Assembly (NCBI RefSeq): GCF_020523965.1
Contig: NZ_JAJAPX010000003.1
Span: forward strand, 1 to 64,000
Reading direction: 5' to 3'
Source: Neotamlana sargassicola
GTDB taxonomy: Bacteria > Bacteroidota > Bacteroidia > Flavobacteriales > Flavobacteriaceae
Length of the DNA stretch: 64,000 nt
Made by a program: the position numbers and the translations under genes. Below are positions 59,275 through 64,000 of the stretch, in pieces (the first letter of the stretch is position 1; each line of letters opens with the position of its first letter). The notes under the pieces were generated by a model, which saw only the letters and a list, made by a program, of their open reading frames with translations, was not told the DNA's origin and searched no databases.

Positions 59275-61893
59275 ATGAATCAAAACGGTCCTGAAGTAGA
59301 ACGATTATCGGTTCCTGATACTTATAGAAATTGGAAAAAATGGGGGCCTTATTTAGCCGACAGACAATGGGGAACTGTACGAGAAGATTATAGTGAGCAC
59401 GGTACTTCTTGGGAATTTATAGATCACGATAAGGCAAGAAGTAACGCCTTTCGTTGGGGAGAAGAGGGCATCGCAGGATTTTGCGACTCTAGAGAAATTC
59501 TATGTTTAGCAACCGCTTTTTGGAATGGAAAAGATCCTATTTTAAAGGAACGCTTATTTGGTTTAACCAACAATCAAGGAAATCATGGTGAAGATGTAAA
59601 GGAACTTTATTTTCATTTAGCTTCTTCGCCATCGCATGCTTATTGTAAATACTTGTATAAATACACCCAAAACGAATTTCCATATAGCGATTTAGTTTCT
59701 GGTAATCACAGAAGTCGAGATGAGTTTGAATATGAGCTTTTAGATACTGGAGCTTTTAAAAATAACGACTATTTCGATTGTTATATTGAGTATGCAAAAG
59801 CCGATATTAACGATATTTTAATGAAAGTTACCGTGGTAAACCGAGGCGATAAAACTGCCGATATCCACGTATTACCTCATTTGTGGTTTCGAAACTTTTG
59901 GAAACACAATAAACGACATACGCGCCCAACCATTAAATCGATAAATGATACAAGTGCCTATTCACGTAGTACTAGAAATGGACGTTATTATTTTTATCAT
60001 GAAGGCGGTGAACAATTATTTTGTGAAAACGAAACTAATAATCGACGAATTTATAATATTCCAAATGATGTCGATTATGTAAAAGATGGCATAAACGAAC
60101 ATGTCGTTAACGGTAAAAATACCGTAAACCCTGAAAAAAATGGATCTAAATTCGCGGCTTGGTTTAAATTAAGTTTAAATCCTGGCGAAGCCAAAACGAT
60201 TAGAGTTAGGTTAAGTAAAGATAAAAATGAAAGCCCTTGGGACGACTACGACGATATTTTCCATAAAAGAATATACGAATGTGAGACGTTTTATAACCAA
60301 ACCCTAAAAAATGACTTACCAACTGCACATAAAGAAATAGCTAAAAGTGCTTTTGCAGGTTTACTTTGGACGAAACAGTTTTATTATTACGATGTACATA
60401 AGTGGTTGTTTGGTGGGCCAAATGAAGCTAAGCCAAACCGAACTAATTTACGTAATTTAAGTTGGCAACATCTTACAAATAGGCATGTAATTTCAATGCC
60501 AGATAAATGGGAATACCCCTGGTATGCTGCCTGGGATTTAGCGTTTCATATGGCATCTTTTGTTGAAGTCGACCCGTATTTCGCGAAAGAACAACTTTTG
60601 CTGGTTTTAAAAGAAAATTACATGCATCCTAACGGACAAATTCCTGCTTACGAATGGAATTTTAGCGATGTAAATCCTCCAGTACACTCTTGGGCTGTTT
60701 GGCATGTTTACGAAAAAGATAAAGCTTGTACAGGTAAAGGTGATATTGAGTTTTTAGAACGCGCTTTTCAAAAATTATTACTCAATTTTACATGGTGGGT
60801 AAATCAAAAAGATAAAAATGGAACCGATTTATTTGAAGGCGGATTTTTAGGACTCGATAATATTGGTGTTTTCGATAGAAACCACATGCCACCTGGTATT
60901 ACAAGAATGCAACAAGCCGACTCAACTAGCTGGATGGCGATGTTTACATTAAATATGTTGCGCATGTCTTTCGAGCTTGCAGACCAAAACAGATCGTACG
61001 AAGATGCTGCAGCAAAATTTTTCAGACACTTTTTAAACATTGCTTGGGCAATGCATCATATTGGAGAACGAGATATTTCGTTATGGGACGACGAAGATAA
61101 TTTTTATTACGATGTAGTCGAAATGCATAATGGAGAGTCTAACCGTTTAAAAGTACGCTCCTTAGTTGGCGTAATACCTATGTTTGCTGCAGAAGTTATG
61201 CATAAAGATCTTTTTGAAGAGTTAAAGGATTTTAGGTTTAGAGCTAACGAAATTATAAGAACACGTCCAGATTTAGCCTCGTTAATTTCAAATATAGATG
61301 CTCCAAATGAAGGTGGAAACTACTTGTTTTCTATAATGCGAGGATTTAGGCTTGAGCATTTGCTAATTAGGTTGTTAGATGAAAATGAGTTTTTATCAGA
61401 TTTCGGAATTAGGTCTTTATCTAAATACCATGAAAAGCATCCTTTTGTATTTCAGCATCACGGTCATCATCAAATTCAATACGAACCTGGTGAAAGCCGT
61501 TCGAGCATGTTTGGAGGAAACTCGAATTGGCGCGGACCTATTTGGATGCCAATAAATTATATGATTATTCAGTCCTTGCGTAAATATTACAAATTTTACG
61601 GCGACGAATATCAATACGAGTTTCCTACAGGCTCAGGTAATAGATTAAATTTAAAGCAAATTGCCAATGAGTTAACCAAACGTTTAATTAAATTGTTTGA
61701 AGTTAATTCTAACGGGAAATTTCAATACCATGCAGACGATGCCGAAAATAAATTTGCTAACGACGAGCATTTTAAAAGCTTACATTTATTTTACGAGTTT
61801 TTCGATGGCGATACAGGTAAAGGTTTGGGCGCATCGCATCAAACAGGTTGGACTGCCTTAATTGCAAATTTAATTATGGAAATGGATGAATAA
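59275..61893 (+). CDS. MGH1-like GH63-family glycoside hydrolase
   Basis: 872 residues without a signal peptide, so cytosolic. The N-terminal beta domain (about 1-340) contains ADRQWGTVREDYSEHG, and the C-terminal (alpha/alpha)6 barrel the blocks YPWYAAWDLAFHMA (D421), GQIPAYEWNFSDVNPP (E460) and GGNSNWRGPIWMPINYM, which are typical for MGH1-like glycosidases of GH63. Likely acid and base candidates are among these residues. Related enzymes hydrolyse mannosylglycerate, glucosylglycerate or alpha-glucosides of compatible solutes. The substrate is not decided by the sequence. It stands 217 bp behind the cytochrome gene. Confidence 0.9.
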   Translation: MNQNGPEVERLSVPDTYRNWKKWGPYLADRQWGTVREDYSEHGTSWEFIDHDKARSNAFRWGEEGIAGFCDSREILCLATAFWNGKDPILKERLFGLTNNQGNHGEDVKELYFHLASSPSHAYCKYLYKYTQNEFPYSDLVSGNHRSRDEFEYELLDTGAFKNNDYFDCYIEYAKADINDILMKVTVVNRGDKTADIHVLPHLWFRNFWKHNKRHTRPTIKSINDTSAYSRSTRNGRYYFYHEGGEQLFCENETNNRRIYNIPNDVDYVKDGINEHVVNGKNTVNPEKNGSKFAAWFKLSLNPGEAKTIRVRLSKDKNESPWDDYDDIFHKRIYECETFYNQTLKNDLPTAHKEIAKSAFAGLLWTKQFYYYDVHKWLFGGPNEAKPNRTNLRNLSWQHLTNRHVISMPDKWEYPWYAAWDLAFHMASFVEVDPYFAKEQLLLVLKENYMHPNGQIPAYEWNFSDVNPPVHSWAVWHVYEKDKACTGKGDIEFLERAFQKLLLNFTWWVNQKDKNGTDLFEGGFLGLDNIGVFDRNHMPPGITRMQQADSTSWMAMFTLNMLRMSFELADQNRSYEDAAAKFFRHFLNIAWAMHHIGERDISLWDDEDNFYYDVVEMHNGESNRLKVRSLVGVIPMFAAEVMHKDLFEELKDFRFRANEIIRTRPDLASLISNIDAPNEGGNYLFSIMRGFRLEHLLIRLLDENEFLSDFGIRSLSKYHEKHPFVFQHHGHHQIQYEPGESRSSMFGGNSNWRGPIWMPINYMIIQSLRKYYKFYGDEYQYEFPTGSGNRLNLKQIANELTKRLIKLFEVNSNGKFQYHADDAENKFANDEHFKSLHLFYEFFDGDTGKGLGASHQTGWTALIANLIMEMDE

Positions 61894-62052
61894 AGCGATT
61901 ATTTACGTAGTTGTTAATTATGTGCGGGCTTTATTTTTATTGGATTTCTTAACCTTAAGAAAAACCCTAATCTATCGAAATATTATATTAAATTATCAGG
62001 AGGTGTGAGTTTACTTGGTTTAGTATTAAGATTATTAGACTCTGCAGTTTAA
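61886..62052 (+). pseudogene. small two-helix membrane protein gene broken by a frameshift
   Basis: An ATG overlapping the glycosidase stop opens MNKAIIYVVVNYV in one frame; the neighbouring frame from 61918 to the stop at 62052 gives a clear hydrophobic-Lys-hydrophobic pattern (AGFIFIGFLNLKKNP, then GGVSLLGLVLRLLDSAV) but has no start. Joining them by a single-base shift near 61920-61945 makes a plausible 55-residue membrane protein. Alone, the first frame ends after 40 codons at 62008 with no protein-like continuation. The family is unknown. Confidence 0.45.
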
Positions 62053-62106
62053 TTTTAAGATGGTTAAATAAGCCCGATAAACCTGCAAGTTTATAAATGA
62101 ATTTTT

Positions 62107-62136
62107 AAACGCTTTTCAGAAATGAAAGGCGTTTTT
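62107..62136 (+). terminator. terminator after the glycosidase and broken gene
   Basis: A 12-bp stem (62107-62118 with 62123-62134, one G-T pair), GAAA loop and T-run. Confidence 0.88.
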
Positions 62137-62242
62137 TATGTGTTTTAAATGTTATTTTCAAGTTAATTGTTTTAAAAAAATATGAAAGAAGCATATTTAT
62201 GTTAATTTATTGAGTAGGTTTTACAACACTAACTTGAATATT

Positions 62243-63109
62243 ATGGATACATATGATAAGTTTCATTTTAAACATTTACCAAAATTATTAATAAATACTT
62301 CTAAAAATTGGTTGGATAGTAATCCCTTTCAATTAAGTGCTATAGTTGCCTATTATGCCATTTTATCTTTACCAGCACTTCTAGTTTTAATTTTAAATAT
62401 TGTTGGTAATGTGTGGGGTAAAGAGATTGTACAAGGTGAATTATTAGATGAAATTACCAATTCTATTGGTATTGAAGCGGCAGAATTTGTAAGGAAAATG
62501 ATGTTAGACAGGGGAGATGAATCGGTTTCTATATTTACAACTATAGTTGGTGTTTTAACCTTGCTTTATGGAGCAACAGGTGTATTTTATCAATTACAAG
62601 AGGTTTTTGACAAAATCTGGGAAGTTAAAGTTCAATCTAACTTAAATAGTATTTTACAAACTATATTAGATCGATTGAAGAGTTTTGGATTTATCTTAAT
62701 CATTGCTTTTCTGCTACTAATTAGTTTTGTTATTACTTCATTAATTAGTGCTTTTAGTAAACGTATTGAAGATTTTTTACCAGAAAACCTTTTTGATTTA
62801 GTTTATATTTTTGATTTTATTATTTCGAGTTTATTTATATATGTTTTGTTTGCTGCAATGTTTAAGTATTTACCAAGTAAAAAAATTAAATGGAAAGCTG
62901 TTAGGGTAGGAGCAGCACTAACCGCATTGTTGTTTGTGCTAGGTAAGTTTTTATTAGCGTGGTATTTTAAAGAAATGAATCCCGCATCTACTTACGGAGC
63001 TGCGGGGTCTGTGGTGTTAATTATGTTATGGGTTTCGTACTCTAGTTTAATTTTATTTTTTGGCGCTAATTTTACAAAAGTGTTTTCTGATAGATATTTG
63101 TTAACCTAA
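62243..63109 (+). CDS. YihY/BrkB-family membrane protein
   Basis: 288 residues from ATG 62243; a TTG at 62210 would add eleven residues without reason. Six hydrophobic segments follow a short amphipathic start. Family blocks are NPFQLSAIVAYYAILSLPALL (split as LSAIVAYYAILSLPALL, about 29-45), TLLYGATGVFYQLQEVFDKIW (about 113-133) and STYGAAGSVVLIMLWVSYSS near 250. The function of YihY is unresolved; it was once called RNase BN by mistake. Its stop overlaps the convergent TPP-enzyme stop by 9 bp. Confidence 0.9.
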   Translation: MDTYDKFHFKHLPKLLINTSKNWLDSNPFQLSAIVAYYAILSLPALLVLILNIVGNVWGKEIVQGELLDEITNSIGIEAAEFVRKMMLDRGDESVSIFTTIVGVLTLLYGATGVFYQLQEVFDKIWEVKVQSNLNSILQTILDRLKSFGFILIIAFLLLISFVITSLISAFSKRIEDFLPENLFDLVYIFDFIISSLFIYVLFAAMFKYLPSKKIKWKAVRVGAALTALLFVLGKFLLAWYFKEMNPASTYGAAGSVVLIMLWVSYSSLILFFGANFTKVFSDRYLLT

Positions 63110-64000
63110 AAGCTTTTCGTTTAAAGAATAATCTATGGCTAAATCTATGACATGAACTCCTTTTTCATTTATAACTTTTTCAAAAATACTTTTAAAAGCT
63201 TCAATTGAATTAGGTTTATAACCATTAGCTCCAAAACTTTCGGCATATTTTATAAAATCTGGGTTTTTGTATTTTAATCCATAATCTTTAAAACCTTCTT
63301 TGTTTTGTTTCCACTCTATCATACCATATGCGCTATCATTTAAAATAATAACAACCAAATCTAAATTTAATCTTACGGCGGTTTCCAATTCCTGAGAGTT
63401 CATCATAAAACCACCATCACCATTTATTGAAACTACTTTTTTGCTTGGATGCAATAATTTGGTCATTATAGCCGAAGCAAAACCAGCTCCCATAGTAGCT
63501 AAAGCATTATCTAACAATAATGTGTTTAGGCTGTGTGTTGGGTAGTTTCTAGAAAACCATAGTTTATAAATACCATTATCTAAAGTAATAATACCATCTT
63601 CTGGTATAATGTTTCGGGCTAATTTAACTAGTTTTTGTGGTAAGATAGGGAAACGATTATCGTCTTCATAAGGTTGGTTTTCTTCAATAATTTTATTTTT
63701 TATATCTAAAAAATATTCATTTTTAGTTTTTAAGTCATTTTTTAAAACTTTGGTTAGTTCTGTTACTGTTGTAGCAATATCTCCTATTAAATTTAAATGC
63801 GGAAAATAAACCTCGTTAATTTCGGCTTCAAAAAAATTGATGTGTATAACTTTTGTATCATCATTATGGCTCATTACAAAAGGTGGTTTCTCTATAGTAT
63901 CATGGCCTACATTAATAATTAAATCGGCATAATCTATAGCTTTATGCACTATGTCGTTTGCGCTTAAGGCGGCTGTACCTATGTATAAATCATTTCGTTC
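63101..64000 (-). CDS. thiamine-diphosphate enzyme of the acetolactate synthase family (partial)
   Basis: The last 300 residues are in the window; the frame is open to the window edge, so the N-terminal PYR domain is missing. A mid domain with the DHS-like NVGHDTIEKPP and a C-terminal ThDP domain are seen, the latter with LLDNALATMGAGFASAIMTKLL and the cofactor motif GDGGFMMNSQELETAVRLN (GDG at its start, Asn of ILNDSAYGMIEWKQ at its end). The last blocks resemble AlsS-type catabolic acetolactate synthases (alsS), but oxalyl-CoA-like or IolD-like relatives cannot be excluded. It converges on the YihY gene with a 9-bp overlap of stops. Confidence 0.85.
   Translation of the reverse strand, partial: ERNDLYIGTAALSANDIVHKAIDYADLIINVGHDTIEKPPFVMSHNDDTKVIHINFFEAEINEVYFPHLNLIGDIATTVTELTKVLKNDLKTKNEYFLDIKNKIIEENQPYEDDNRFPILPQKLVKLARNIIPEDGIITLDNGIYKLWFSRNYPTHSLNTLLLDNALATMGAGFASAIMTKLLHPSKKVVSINGDGGFMMNSQELETAVRLNLDLVVIILNDSAYGMIEWKQNKEGFKDYGLKYKNPDFIKYAESFGANGYKPNSIEAFKSIFEKVINEKGVHVIDLAIDYSLNEKLLG

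Overview
The window reads as a chromosomal segment of a low-GC marine-type member of the Bacteroidota, most likely family Flavobacteriaceae. Supporting signs are the very AT-rich sequence, the near absence of Shine-Dalgarno sites, promoters of the Bacteroidota form TAnnTTTG, a SusC/SusD pair with its own ECF sigma and FecR anti-sigma, GYDIA-type GHMP kinase next to degradative-type HMG-CoA reductase, an archaeal/eukaryote-like prolyl-tRNA synthetase and many short exported lipoproteins. Almost all of it is ordinary chromosome. I see no phage, transposase, CRISPR array or plasmid gene.

Layout. 1-414: the 3' end of a 23S rRNA, 5S rRNA and a strong terminator, i.e. the tail of an rRNA operon. 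779-2353: a YidK-like sodium symporter. 2416-8794 (minus): a packed run of RNA and envelope genes (THUMP-like methyltransferase, AI-2E-family permease, SpoU methyltransferase, zinc-ribbon membrane protein, DUF4159 protein, RsmE, parvulin, TsaD). 8946-17647 (plus): TamB, then glycolysis (PfkA, GAPDH), a GlcNAc-kinase-like BadF ATPase and a half-degenerate ABC protein. 17828-19765 (minus): a NagB/PIG-L fusion. 20085-29882: ECF sigma (minus) divergent from FecR, SusC, SusD and an M16 protease. 30036-32263 (minus): mevalonate-pathway pair. 32416-38907 (plus): DPP-IV-like peptidase, two POT peptide transporters and two exported thioredoxins. 38912-43690 (minus): ComEC, NlpC/P60 lipoprotein, LpxB, small membrane protein, SurE. 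43847-47099 (plus): tail-specific protease and an OppC permease. 47554-48186: a gene graveyard. 48187-54382 (minus): exported cupin, YidD, CysS, FolE, FadL-like porin and a W/G/N-rich lipoprotein. 54483-56432 (plus): ProS, tRNA-Glu, ribosomal protein S20. 56751-63109 (plus): PVC-type cytochrome c, GH63-type glycosidase, a frameshifted small membrane gene, a YihY protein. 63101-64000 (minus): a truncated TPP enzyme of the acetolactate synthase family.

How the genes work together. Two neighbouring blocks point to protein or peptide feeding: a TonB/SusCD uptake locus with a surface-signalling switch and an M16 protease, and a dipeptidyl-peptidase plus two proton/peptide symporters. A second theme is amino-sugar to glycolysis flow: GlcNAc kinase-like protein, the NagB/PIG-L fusion, PfkA and GAPDH lie within 7 kb. 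The most unusual items are small-scale: a decayed partial copy of the oppC 3' end beside an orphan coding fragment, a frameshifted small membrane gene, the NagB fusion in which a catalytic Asp is replaced, an ABC protein whose first nucleotide-binding half has lost its Walker A, an exported cupin with sugar-isomerase-like metal ligands, and a lipoprotein made of Trp/Gly/Asn repeats followed by an Arg/Ser tail. I did not find a convincing wholly new multi-gene system.
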